A stretch of DNA of 10,337 bases. Source: Candidatus Bathyarchaeota archaeon (GTDB lineage Archaea > Thermoproteota > Bathyarchaeia > RBG-16-48-13 > GCA-020355125). Location: NCBI GenBank assembly GCA_030670615.1, contig DAOVBJ010000020.1, forward strand, positions 1 to 10,337, in the 5' to 3' direction. Positions 1 to 7,490 of this stretch are shown here, one piece after another (the stretch's first letter is position 1; the number at the start of each line of letters is the position of its first letter). Under the pieces are notes generated by a model. That model saw nothing but the letters and a program-made list of their open reading frames with translations, did not search any database and was not told the origin of the DNA. Made by a program: the position numbers and the translations under genes.

Positions 1-172
1 AGGGATCATTGGAGAGGGCGCGATCATCGGGCGTTGGGTCAAGGTAGAAGAGGGGTGTATTGTTGGAGACCACGTCGTGATAAACGATAATGTGACCTTG
101 ACGAAGAACGTGAAGATCTGCCACAGTAAAGAAGTAAGCGAGAGCGTCCTTCAGCCGACCACCATCATGTAG
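1..172 (+). CDS. Sugar nucleotidyltransferase, C-terminal beta-helix end (5' part outside window)
   Basis: This is the 3' end of a gene that begins before the window. It is read in the frame whose first complete codon is at base 2, and it ends with TAG at 170-172, leaving 56 residues. The residues fall into six-residue turns of the left-handed beta-helix type (IGEGAI, IGRWVK, VEEGCI, VGDHVV, INDNVT, LTKNVK), followed by ICHSKEVSESVLQPTTIM. That ending is typical of archaeal NDP-sugar pyrophosphorylases of the mannose-1-phosphate guanylyltransferase / GlmU-like group. The catalytic N-terminal Rossmann domain is not visible, so the nucleotide and sugar cannot be read. The next gene is a GlmM-like mutase whose product, glucosamine-1-phosphate, would suit a GlmU-like partner. 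That favours UDP-GlcNAc synthesis but does not prove it. A hexapeptide acyltransferase is the main alternative. Confidence 0.8.
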   Translation, partial: GIIGEGAIIGRWVKVEEGCIVGDHVVINDNVTLTKNVKICHSKEVSESVLQPTTIM

Positions 173-195
173 CCTGCGTCAACGCCTGAACAAAG

Positions 196-202
196 TTTAA
201 AA
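196..202 (+). promoter_or_regulatory. Possible TATA box for the phosphoglucosamine mutase gene
   Basis: TTTAAAA lies in an A/T-rich patch about 49 bases before the GTG start at 248. A start of transcription about 26 bases downstream would give a leader of roughly 20 bases. There is no clear Shine-Dalgarno before the GTG. The match is a short word in a 75-base gap, so co-transcription with the upstream nucleotidyltransferase remains possible. Confidence 0.35.
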
Positions 203-247
203 CCCTTGATATTGAAACACTATCCAGAAGCCACCACCTAAACACGA

Positions 248-1612
248 GTGGAAGATGAATTGTGTGCTAAAACCCTCTTTGGAACGAATGGGATTCGAGG
301 CGTCGTCAATCAAGAATTAACCCCCGAATTCGTGGTCAAGGTCGGAGTAGCGATCGGAACCTACTTCGGAGGAGGCCGCATTCTCATCGGGCATGACTGC
401 CGAACCAGCAACACCATTTTTTTGAATGCAATCACCGCGGGGTTGGCCTCCACAGGCTGCACCGTGCTGAAGGGGGGGTGCGCGCCTACCCCTGCCCTCC
501 AATACGCGGTGAACCGCTTTAAGCTGGATGGAGGAGTCATAGTCACGGCCAGCCACAACCCTGCCGAATACAACGGTATCAAAGTCGTCGGGTGTGACGG
601 CACGGAGATTCCGAGGGAAGAGGAAGAAAAAATCGAGAAAACATTCTTCGAAGGAAGCTTTAACAGAAAAGCGTGGAATCAACTGGGAACCATCCAATCG
701 TTTCCCGGAGTGATTGACACGTATAAAGAGGCTGTGAAGACCCATCTCGACGTCGAAGCCATCGGACGAACGCCTTTCAAAGTAGTCGTCGACCCCGTAA
801 ACAGCGTTGGCGGCCTCGTCACCCCGTCATTACTGAAGGACTTAGGATGCACCGTTGTGACCATCAACGCCCAATTAGACGGAGACTTCAGCCGACCACC
901 GGAGCCGAAACCAGAAACCTTAGGCGACCTGTCTACAGCCGTGAAAGCGTTTCACGCGGACCTCGGGGTGGCCCACGATGGCGACGCGGATCGATGCATG
1001 TTCGTCGACGAACGAGGAACTGTCGTCTGGGGCGATAAAACTGGTGCCGTCCTCCTAGAATACGTCCTGAAAAAGATTGGAAAAAGCACCGTCGTCACAC
1101 CCATCAGCTCGTCCAAGCTCCTCGAGGACATCGCGAAGCGGAACGGGTCGAAACTGGTCTGGACCTGTGTTGGATCGACTATTGTGACGAACACTATGAA
1201 GGACCTGGGAGCCAAAGTAGGATTCGAGGGTAATGGAGGCTTCTTCTATGCCCCACATCAACCGGTTCGCGATGGAGCCCTCGCCGCGTCCATGATGCTT
1301 GAAGTCCTGGCGAAAAGCGGGAAGCCGCTGTCAAAGCTAATCGAAGAATTACCCAAGTACGCCCTCGTCAAGGAACGGATTGAGTGCCCGAACGACAAGA
1401 AGCCACAGGTAGTGGCGAAGGTGTTAAAGCAGACGGAGGGGATGAATCGTCTCACCATCGACGGGGTCAAGATCTTCTTCGACGACGGCTCTGTGCTGAT
1501 TCGACCTTCAGGAACAGAAGCCATCTATCGCGTCTACGCTGAGGCACAGGGAGAAGAGCGGGCTAGAGAGATAGCGGATTGGGGCGTCTCGCTGGTGACG
1601 AAGGCGCTTTAA
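248..1612 (+). CDS. glmM: Phosphoglucosamine mutase / phosphomannomutase family protein
   Basis: This cytosolic alpha-D-phosphohexomutase probably interconverts glucosamine-6-phosphate and glucosamine-1-phosphate on the route to UDP-GlcNAc. Its 454 residues match the family length. The expected landmarks occur in order: FGTNGIRG (11-18), the active-site loop TASHNPAEYNG (100-110) with Ser102 as the phospho-carrying serine, the metal loop DGDADR (244-249), the sugar-binding loop GFEGNGG (325-331) and the phosphate-binding RPSGTE (419-424). The GTG start puts FGTNGIRG 10 residues from the N-terminus, as usual, but no good Shine-Dalgarno precedes it. It follows a sugar nucleotidyltransferase end by 75 bases on the same strand, a common archaeal pairing. 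Substrate choice between glucosamine-, mannose- and glucose-phosphate cannot be read with certainty. The sugar loop carries Gly328 where a second acidic residue is often seen (EEN/EES), which makes the substrate worth testing. Confidence 0.93.
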   Translation: MEDELCAKTLFGTNGIRGVVNQELTPEFVVKVGVAIGTYFGGGRILIGHDCRTSNTIFLNAITAGLASTGCTVLKGGCAPTPALQYAVNRFKLDGGVIVTASHNPAEYNGIKVVGCDGTEIPREEEEKIEKTFFEGSFNRKAWNQLGTIQSFPGVIDTYKEAVKTHLDVEAIGRTPFKVVVDPVNSVGGLVTPSLLKDLGCTVVTINAQLDGDFSRPPEPKPETLGDLSTAVKAFHADLGVAHDGDADRCMFVDERGTVVWGDKTGAVLLEYVLKKIGKSTVVTPISSSKLLEDIAKRNGSKLVWTCVGSTIVTNTMKDLGAKVGFEGNGGFFYAPHQPVRDGALAASMMLEVLAKSGKPLSKLIEELPKYALVKERIECPNDKKPQVVAKVLKQTEGMNRLTIDGVKIFFDDGSVLIRPSGTEAIYRVYAEAQGEERAREIADWGVSLVTKAL

Positions 1613-1640
1613 CCCACGGCCCCAACAGGATCGACGCAGT

Positions 1641-1683
1641 GTTTCCTGAGAGTAATTATTACAGACACCGGTGTACAGGAAAC
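1641..1683. repeat. Nested inverted repeat between glmM and the DUF354 gene
   Basis: GTTTCCTG (1641-1648) is the exact reverse complement of CAGGAAAC (1676-1683). The 27-base interval contains a perfect 10-base palindrome, ACACCGGTGT (1665-1674). The element lies wholly in the non-coding gap, 28 bases after the glmM stop and 111 bases before the DUF354 start. It could be a protein-binding site, or an RNA hairpin at the end of the glmM transcript. No T-run follows closely, so it is not a classic intrinsic terminator. Confidence 0.5.
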
Positions 1684-1794
1684 GATAGATCGGTTCTCCC
1701 AAGACTTCAGCGGCGTCCGATAAGTCGTCAACGAGCGCATAGAAGAAAAGGTTTTACTTTCTCGCGTGACTATTAAAAGGTGTATGGTGGCTTC

Positions 1795-2868
1795 ATGTTA
1801 GTTTGGTTGGATATTTTAACCCCGAAACAAGTGTATTTCCTCGGCGAGTTGGGTCGACGGCTTGAGGCAAGAGGCCACAGCGTTTTTCGAACGACAAGAC
1901 GCTACAAGGAGGTTGACGAACTCCTAAGACGGCGGAATGTTAACGCGATCTCGGTTGGTCGACATGGAGGAGCGTCCCTCGAAGGAAAGCTGGCGGCAAG
2001 TGCCGAACGAATTGGCCAGTTATCGAAGGTCGTCAATAAGTTAAAGCCAGACATATCTGTTGCCTTCGCTTCTCCCGAGGCCGCCCGCGTCTCCTTCGGC
2101 CTAGCCATTCCCCACTACACCGTCAACGACTCTCCTCACTCCACGGCGGTAGCCCGCTTAACCATACCCCTCGCAGCAAAACTTTTTTCCCCGGCAATCA
2201 TATCCAAAAGGGTGTGGAGGCGGTTAGGGGCAAGCCCTGAGATGATCGTTCAATACAACGCCTTGGATCCCATCGGGTGGCTTCGAACCTTCATACCAAA
2301 CCCTAGCGTCCTTTCCGAGTTAAATCTTGAAGTCTCCGAGCCGATGGTGGTTTTCCGGGTGGAGGAGGCCTTTGCCTCGTACCTTCTAGGCCACGTTTCA
2401 GAGCGAGAGTCCGTTACCATCCCAATCATCAACCAGGTCATCAATAACCACGAGAACCCCCCTCAAATCGTAGTCTTGCCGCGATACGCAGAACAGATTC
2501 AAGTGTTACGAGCGGTCTTTCCCCGACAGGTTACCATTCCTCAGAACGTGATAGACGGCCCAAGCCTCCTCTTCTTCACGTCGGTCTTCGTGGGGGCGGG
2601 AGGCACCATGACAGCTGAAGCCGCGTTATTGGGGACACCAACAATTTCATGCTTTCCTCGCGGGCCAACCATCGTGGAAAAACACCTCATAAAGAAAAAA
2701 CTGGTTTACCGAGAAACGAAGCCGGAGAAAGTGAGTAAAAAAATCCAGCAAATCCTAGCCAACTTAGACGACGTGAGAAAGAGCCAGAGGGAGAAAGCTA
2801 GAAACCTCACGTCCACGATGGAGGACCCCATTGACGTAATAGTGAAGGAAATAGAAGGCGCGGTCTAA
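1795..2868 (+). CDS. DUF354 family protein (GT-B-like, related to UDP-GlcNAc 2-epimerase)
   Basis: The product is 357 residues when started at ATG 1795. A GTG at 1780 would add MYGGF, but the ATG gives MLVWLDILTPKQ, the usual beginning of DUF354 proteins, with a GGTGG stretch just upstream as a weak ribosome site. In the ATG numbering, the N-terminal half holds the VWLDILTPKQ strand-loop (3-12) and HYTVNDSPHS (107-116). The C-terminal half holds the glycine-rich GAGGTMTAEAALLGTP (267-282), which resembles the nucleotide-sugar site of GT-B-fold enzymes. The family is mainly archaeal and its reaction is not well established; a role with a sugar nucleotide is inferred from fold and neighbours. 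No membrane segment or signal peptide is evident. TTTTACTTT at 1752-1760 could be its TATA box, giving a leader of about a dozen bases, but this is weak. Confidence 0.85.
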   Translation: MLVWLDILTPKQVYFLGELGRRLEARGHSVFRTTRRYKEVDELLRRRNVNAISVGRHGGASLEGKLAASAERIGQLSKVVNKLKPDISVAFASPEAARVSFGLAIPHYTVNDSPHSTAVARLTIPLAAKLFSPAIISKRVWRRLGASPEMIVQYNALDPIGWLRTFIPNPSVLSELNLEVSEPMVVFRVEEAFASYLLGHVSERESVTIPIINQVINNHENPPQIVVLPRYAEQIQVLRAVFPRQVTIPQNVIDGPSLLFFTSVFVGAGGTMTAEAALLGTPTISCFPRGPTIVEKHLIKKKLVYRETKPEKVSKKIQQILANLDDVRKSQREKARNLTSTMEDPIDVIVKEIEGAV

Positions 2869-3118
2869 GTCGACATCCTGGTAGCCCGAGTCTCCACGTC
2901 CCATACATGACCACCCTCATCGTATTCGTCGTTCTCCATCGATACAGGTTTTGAACGACACGCCCTCGACACCCCATCTAGAGCGGGTTTCTGAAGACTT
3001 TACGTCGCCAATCACTCAATCGATGGGATGTCTCATGAAAATGGCGGGATTGTCATTGAAAGGGTGGTTGCTCTCGATCTATAAAGCCCATTCGTGGCGT
3101 TCACTTCGAGCGTCATCG
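2869..3118. other. Convergent intergenic interval with no supported gene
   Basis: These 250 bases separate the stop of the DUF354 gene from the stop of the minus-strand GT2. Open frames here are short or rely on a TTG start and run into the antisense of the GT2 gene. The longest T-run is four bases (TTTT at 2948-2951), so no convincing intrinsic terminator is visible for either gene. I see no tRNA, repeat or regulatory element. Confidence 0.5.
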
Positions 3119-3847
3119 CTACATCTTAAAGGCAAGGCGAAGAACCGCTTTCATAAACCGTAAAGATTCCATCCCGCTGAGTTTCGATTTGCCGACCCCT
3201 CGATCTACAAATTCAATCGGTATCTCGCAGACGCGGAAACGCCGTTTCTCGCAGAGGGCAACCATTTCAACTTGAAAGGCGTATCCATCAGACTCAACTT
3301 TCGACAGATCTATGTTGTTCAACGCGGTGGCACGGTACGCTCTGAAGCCGCTTGTGGGATCATGGGTCTTCAAACCAAAAAGGAAGCGGGTGAAAAAGCC
3401 GGTTGCCATACTGATTATCCGCCGTTTGAGGGGCCAATCGGGGATTTTTCCACCTGGAATGTAACGTGAGCCAATGACTAAGTCGTATCCTTCCTCCAGT
3501 TTCTCCACGAACGCGGGGATGAACCGTGGGTTATGCGAGCCATCGGCATCCATTTCTATCAGGCCCTCAAAGCCAAGGGAAAGGGCTGTTCGAAAGCCGT
3601 CTTTGTATGCGCTTCCAATGCCCAGCTTCGTCTCACGGGTGAGGACGATGATTTTTCCATGTTTTGCAGAAAGCTCGTTAGCCAGATCGCCCGTACCGTC
3701 GGGGCTGGAATCATCGACGACAATGATGCTTCCGTCTACACCAGACGCATTCAGAACCGCGAGGATCTGGGGAATCAAACCTTGAAGGTTTTCTCGTTCA
3801 TTGTACGTCGGAATGATGATTGCCGTCTTCAAGGACACCGCGTTCAC
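3119..3847 (-). CDS. Polyprenyl-phosphate mannosyltransferase-type GT2 (DPM1-like, soluble)
   Basis: The 242 residues form a complete GT2 catalytic domain of the dolichol-phosphate mannose synthase type, which moves a sugar from GDP-mannose or UDP-glucose to polyprenyl phosphate on the cytoplasmic face. Visible signatures are IIPTYNEREN (11-20), VVDDSSPDGT (43-52), MDADGSHNP (99-107) with the metal-binding DxD, GSRYIPGGKIPDW (126-138), and HDPTSGFRAYR (162-172), then EIPIEFVDRGVGKSKLS near the end. These follow the classical DPM1 pattern closely. The protein stops after the catalytic domain, without the C-terminal membrane segments of many archaeal DPMs, so membrane binding would be peripheral or through a partner. 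The start is a GTG; an AGGTGA Shine-Dalgarno on the minus strand (3858-3863) ends 10 bases before it. It is divergent from the membrane GT2. Dol-P-mannose is the likeliest product, Dol-P-glucose the alternative. Confidence 0.9.
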   Translation of the reverse strand: MNAVSLKTAIIIPTYNERENLQGLIPQILAVLNASGVDGSIIVVDDSSPDGTGDLANELSAKHGKIIVLTRETKLGIGSAYKDGFRTALSLGFEGLIEMDADGSHNPRFIPAFVEKLEEGYDLVIGSRYIPGGKIPDWPLKRRIISMATGFFTRFLFGLKTHDPTSGFRAYRATALNNIDLSKVESDGYAFQVEMVALCEKRRFRVCEIPIEFVDRGVGKSKLSGMESLRFMKAVLRLAFKM

Positions 3848-3930
3848 CGAAGCCCAGTCACCTGGTAAACCTGCGTTTCCCTAGTATTTGGAGGTGTCGA
3901 TAATAATGTTTATCTGTTTCAATCATACGA

Positions 3931-3940
3931 AATTGATAAA
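3931..3940 (-). promoter_or_regulatory. Possible TATA-like box for the DPM1-like GT2 gene
   Basis: On the minus strand this reads TTTATCAATT, about 85 bases before the GTG start. It would give a leader of about 60 bases, compatible with the Shine-Dalgarno seen before the gene. A second A/T-rich word at 3901-3910 would give a leader of about 30 bases and is an equally good candidate. Confidence 0.25.
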
Positions 3941-3966
3941 ACGTTCCGTCCTCACATAGACAGGCA

Positions 3967-3975
3967 CTATTTATG
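3967..3975 (+). promoter_or_regulatory. Possible TATA box for the membrane GT2 gene
   Basis: CTATTTATG is centred about 40 bases before the ATG at 4011. Transcription starting about 26 bases downstream would give a leader of some 14 bases, enough to include the purine-rich ribosome site AAGAGGGG at 3998-4005. The box sits in the 163-base divergent gap between the two GT2 genes. Confidence 0.4.
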
Positions 3976-4010
3976 GAAAGTGATTCCAGTTAAATTCAAG
4001 AGGGGAAACA

Positions 4011-5288
4011 ATGCTCCAGCTCGTTGATGTGGTGGCATCTATCAGTGTTATTGAGATGCTCATTCTGTTTCTCCACGCGATGCGATACTACTTATTCTCC
4101 TTTGTTTCCTTGAGAAAAAGACGGAGGAACAATCCAGATACGTCCCCGCTTGACCCGAAGGCAGACCCATTCGTGAGCGTACTGCTCCCAATATACAACG
4201 AAGCCAACGTCGTCGATCGATTGATGACATGCTGTACATCTTTCGACTTCCCTGACTACGAAGTCGTAGTCATTGATGATTCCATCGATGGAACCACCAC
4301 AAAGCTCGAGGCGTGGAAGGACGACCCTAGGGTAAAAATCATTCGCCGAACCTCTAGAGATGGGTGGAAAGGAGGTGCCTTGAACGCGGGCTTGGAACGC
4401 ATCGACACAAAGAGCACACATACCCTGATCTTAGACGCTGATTTTATTCCACCCGCGGACTTACTTCACCGGTTTCTAGCGCAGTTTACTGACGGCGTGG
4501 TAGCCGTACAGGGCTATCAACGACATGACCTGAATGCTGAGGAAAACTGGATTACGAAAGGCGTCAAAATAATGCACAGCCTCCAATATTTGGTGGAGAT
4601 GAGTGCAAAAGGCCTCCTTGGCCTTCTCTTACCCTTCACCGGCAGCGTGTACATGGTTCGCACCGAAGTCATGAAAGAGCTGGGATTCAATGACAGCATA
4701 ACGGAGGACTGGGAATTTACATTACGGTTTTATGAGGCCGGGCATAAAGTCGTCTACGATTCGACATTAATTGCGTCCGCAGAATGCTCAAACAACCTTC
4801 GAAAGTTTTTAACGCAGATAGCTCGGTGGGCGGAAGGCGGCACCCGGGATTTCCGAAAGCACTTCTGGAAGATGATGAAAAGTAACGTCCTCACGACGAG
4901 GGAGAAACTTGATTTTTTAATACAGGGAAGCACGTACCTAAATTCCATCCTGATACTGGCTTTGACCATCGGTGGATTCTTGGCGTTACCCTCACTCACC
5001 TACTCCCTCTCCCTGTCCAGCACCGTTTCCAGTCTGCTATTCACCGCCATCAACGTGTCCTCACTGGTCTTCGCCACTACCATAGCGTTGATTCACGAGA
5101 ACCTTTCAAAGGACGTGATCCACATTCCATACACCTTGATTTTGGGCTATCTATCCACGCCCGTCGTTGCCTACGCATCGCTCAAGGGTCTACTTACGGG
5201 CCACGGGTCCTTCCATCGCACCTACAAGACGGGGAACGTGACAAAAACATCCACCATGAATCGGCTGCGGGATCTATTCAAGAAGTAG
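4011..5288 (+). CDS. Membrane GT2 glycosyltransferase, cellulose/hyaluronan-synthase-like
   Basis: This 425-residue protein has a hydrophobic segment near residues 8-33, a cytoplasmic GT2 domain (about 52-290), and about three more membrane segments (about 309-328, 335-361, 370-392). The GT2 signatures are SVLLPIYNEANVV (56-68), VVIDDSIDGT (86-95), the metal-binding DAD (142-144), the acceptor-site TED (231-233) and QIARW (269-273), which fits the QxxRW signature of processive-type enzymes. The end carries FHRTYKTG (401-408), like the FxRTxKTG near the C-terminus of CslA-like enzymes. It likely transfers sugar from a UDP- or GDP-sugar at the inner membrane face, either to a polysaccharide coupled to export or to a lipid. 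The QxxRW and membrane layout favour a synthase of the cellulose/glucomannan/hyaluronan or glucosyl-lipid type; the product is not readable. The ATG has AAGAGGGG five bases upstream. The gene ends seven bases from the stop of the opposing membrane gene. Confidence 0.87.
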   Translation: MLQLVDVVASISVIEMLILFLHAMRYYLFSFVSLRKRRRNNPDTSPLDPKADPFVSVLLPIYNEANVVDRLMTCCTSFDFPDYEVVVIDDSIDGTTTKLEAWKDDPRVKIIRRTSRDGWKGGALNAGLERIDTKSTHTLILDADFIPPADLLHRFLAQFTDGVVAVQGYQRHDLNAEENWITKGVKIMHSLQYLVEMSAKGLLGLLLPFTGSVYMVRTEVMKELGFNDSITEDWEFTLRFYEAGHKVVYDSTLIASAECSNNLRKFLTQIARWAEGGTRDFRKHFWKMMKSNVLTTREKLDFLIQGSTYLNSILILALTIGGFLALPSLTYSLSLSSTVSSLLFTAINVSSLVFATTIALIHENLSKDVIHIPYTLILGYLSTPVVAYASLKGLLTGHGSFHRTYKTGNVTKTSTMNRLRDLFKK

Positions 5289-5295
5289 CTGCAAG

Positions 5296-7395
5296 TTACT
5301 GCCGTAAAATTTTACTGGATACATAGAATCCTGCTAGCAACAATACGCCAGCAAAGGAAACCAAGAGGTACGACAAGCCTTGCCGTTCATACGTCAGATC
5401 TACACGATAGCTGGAACGCGGCGGCAAAGAGAAGGTGATGAACCCGATCTCTGTTTGGGAGTGCTCGAGGGGAACGTCGTCAACTCGAAGCATCCAACCG
5501 GGAAAATCAGCCATTTTTACAACGATGTTTATTTTCTCCCGCACATCTTCAACGTCTAGGGTCAGGTGATCAGGAGAAAGCTGGGTGAAGCCGATTTCGC
5601 CGACAGCGGATCTCGGAGAGACTTCGAGGAAGGACACCGCATCCACTGCCTTGTAAATGAAGATGCCTTCGATGTCATCGGCGAAGGTGAAGTCCGTTCC
5701 CGTCATGAGATGACGCTTGTCGTCGTCGCCGATCATCACCCACGAAATTCCGAGGTCAGACGCCTTATGGATCAGATTCAGCCAAACCCGGTCCTGTTCA
5801 GCTTCCCCCCCTTCTTGGAGAGTGCTATACAGATCATTAATTTTATAGTCATTGATCTCGAGGAGAGGTTGAAGCAACTTCTCTTGGGGATACCAGCCAT
5901 CGATGAGGGGCTGATTTGTATAGTAGGGCAGGACGTATATCCATTCCGGGCATTTGATGGGAAGGATTCGTCCCAGCTCAGAATTTGCTTTGAAAAAACC
6001 GATTACTTCTGAGGGGATCGACGTGTTGCCTGTGTAGGTCATGTCTCGCGCGACTCCAAAACACGCAGTTAACGCTGAAATCAAAAGGATCAGTAAAAGT
6101 AGAGGGCGGGCGTTCCCCAATAACCTCGTTTTTTGGATAAAACTTTTCCCCGCGGTGCGATTGGTGACAAGTCGATAAACGAGGTTGCCTGCAAGAATGC
6201 TCTGGGGAATGGAGAGATAAAACTTGAATCGAAGCACGTCAAGACTCCGCGAGAAGGGGAGAAGCCGAAAGAGGACGCCGTTGAAGCCCAAGCTGAGCCA
6301 CAGGAAAGAAATGAACCAGAGGACGCAGAAGACGAGGTTGACGTCTCGAGGCCTCTCCTTTCTCACCCGCTCAAAAAAGAAGATAAGAAACGTGGTGAAG
6401 CCGAGAATTAGGAGGATCTGCCCCAGCTCTAACCGCCACATACTGACTACACTACCCAGAATGATGGAACTCGATGGAAAAAGGAGTTTGAAGACGTTGA
6501 TGGGCTTCGCGAGCAATCTCCTAGAGGGGAACATGTGGTGGGTGATCTCCAGCATGGCGAGGATGAATTGGAGGCCGAGGGGCACGATGAGAGACATAAA
6601 GCCTTCGGGGGAAACAAAGTCCATCACATTGCTTCGGTTATAAAATGGGTTCTCAACCAGAAAGGTGGACTCAGTAAAGGGGAGAAGCCAAAAAGCGGAC
6701 AGTACCAGGGGAATCACGACCGCTGAAGCCAAGGTTTTCAGAGTGGTTTTGATGTCCCTCGTTTGCAGATAGCTGATGAAAAGGAGAAGGATGAGAAGTA
6801 TCCCTAGATAGTAGGCGGTTAAATGGTGGATGAGTATCAGAAGGGTCATCAGAAGGCATGAGGCGACGAGGAGGTGATTCTTTCCCGACTTCAAGGCCTT
6901 CACAACGCATGCGAGGAAGAGACAGAGAAGGGGAACCGAGACCGTTGTGGTGAAACGGTCGTAGAAGAGGAAGTTCTCAAGAAGAACCGGGGTTAAACCG
7001 AAGAGAAGGCTGGCGAAGAGGCTGGGAACTTTCTTAAACCCCAAGCTACGACTGAGATAGTAGACTGAGAAAGGGGTGACGATGTAGAAGAAGGCGTTAA
7101 CACTTTTGTAGGCGAGGACGGGTCCCACCCCGAGTAGTGCAACGAAAAACGTCAGGAGATAGCTCATGGGGGGATAGAAGTGGAGGAAGGGCGTGCCTCC
7201 ATACCAGTCAGAGGACCACGCGGGAAAGACGCCCTGTGTTCTGAGGGTCTTATACGGATAAAGTATTTTGAAGAGATGACTCATCGAGTCAACGCCCATC
7301 GGGAGGCCTTCAGCGAAAAGCGGCGCAGATGTGACGAGGCCGATGGAAAGAAGGCCCGCGAAAAAAGCTGCAAAAACGATCGTTTCCCTCTTCAT
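5296..7395 (-). CDS. GT-C-like polytopic membrane protein (PTPS-related / YfhO-like)
   Basis: The product is 699 residues, with roughly a dozen or more hydrophobic segments in the first 450. An N-terminal membrane helix (about 6-24) leads into a loop with GVDSMSHLFK (34-43), then SDWYGGTPFLHFYPPMSYLL (62-81). This DxxxH...DW...H.YPP pattern is characteristic of the '6-pyruvoyl-tetrahydropterin-synthase-related' membrane family. Despite the name, that family is thought to belong to the GT-C glycosyltransferases that use polyprenyl-phosphate sugars. Residues about 455-670 form a soluble, probably extracytoplasmic region. Its end (ADFPGWMLRVDD... SLPPRSSYRVDLTYE) resembles the C-terminal beta-rich domain of YfhO-like proteins, and a last helix follows (about 673-694). 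An ATG start with a TATA-like box close upstream suggests near-leaderless expression. Two DPM-type enzymes in the window could supply a lipid-linked donor. The acceptor (S-layer protein, lipid or glycan) is unknown, and enzymatic activity is inferred from the family. Confidence 0.82.
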   Translation of the reverse strand: MKRETIVFAAFFAGLLSIGLVTSAPLFAEGLPMGVDSMSHLFKILYPYKTLRTQGVFPAWSSDWYGGTPFLHFYPPMSYLLTFFVALLGVGPVLAYKSVNAFFYIVTPFSVYYLSRSLGFKKVPSLFASLLFGLTPVLLENFLFYDRFTTTVSVPLLCLFLACVVKALKSGKNHLLVASCLLMTLLILIHHLTAYYLGILLILLLFISYLQTRDIKTTLKTLASAVVIPLVLSAFWLLPFTESTFLVENPFYNRSNVMDFVSPEGFMSLIVPLGLQFILAMLEITHHMFPSRRLLAKPINVFKLLFPSSSIILGSVVSMWRLELGQILLILGFTTFLIFFFERVRKERPRDVNLVFCVLWFISFLWLSLGFNGVLFRLLPFSRSLDVLRFKFYLSIPQSILAGNLVYRLVTNRTAGKSFIQKTRLLGNARPLLLLILLISALTACFGVARDMTYTGNTSIPSEVIGFFKANSELGRILPIKCPEWIYVLPYYTNQPLIDGWYPQEKLLQPLLEINDYKINDLYSTLQEGGEAEQDRVWLNLIHKASDLGISWVMIGDDDKRHLMTGTDFTFADDIEGIFIYKAVDAVSFLEVSPRSAVGEIGFTQLSPDHLTLDVEDVREKINIVVKMADFPGWMLRVDDVPLEHSQTEIGFITFSLPPRSSYRVDLTYERQGLSYLLVSFAGVLLLAGFYVSSKILRQ
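5304..5315. repeat. 12-base perfect palindrome at a convergent gene end
   Basis: GTAAAATTTTAC is its own reverse complement. It lies in the last codons of the minus-strand membrane protein, beside the seven-base gap where two genes converge. It offers an A- or T-run on either strand and might take part in two-way transcription termination. Chance within A/T-rich Lys-Ile-Leu codons is an adequate alternative. Confidence 0.3.
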
Positions 7396-7420
7396 GGTAA
7401 AAACCTATTCTGCGAATCGA

Positions 7421-7430
7421 ATTTTAAAAA
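7421..7430 (-). promoter_or_regulatory. TATA box for the GT-C-like membrane protein gene
   Basis: On the minus strand this reads TTTTTAAAAT, centred about 30 bases before the ATG at 7395. The usual archaeal spacing of about 26 bases from box to start of transcription would give a leader of only a few bases. That agrees with the lack of a Shine-Dalgarno before the ATG. Confidence 0.5.
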
Positions 7431-7490
7431 TGTTAGATAACCATCTTAAAAACAATCTGTCCTCCTCACGTAGGGATAAACGATATACAG

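Noticed and set aside
1780..1794. A GTG start for the DUF354 gene 15 bases upstream.
   Set aside because: The family begins directly with the VW(L/I)DILTPKQ strand, which the ATG at 1795 provides; the extra MYGGF adds nothing recognisable.
2951..3163. A 70-residue plus-strand frame in the gap after the DUF354 gene.
   Set aside because: It needs a TTG start without a ribosome site, runs 45 bases into the antisense of the DPM1-like gene, and its composition resembles no known protein.
5566..6012. A 148-residue open frame on the plus strand, opposite the GT-C-like membrane protein.
   Set aside because: It lies fully antisense to a 699-residue protein with clear family motifs and membrane segments, has no recognisable domain, and is explained by codon bias of the real gene.
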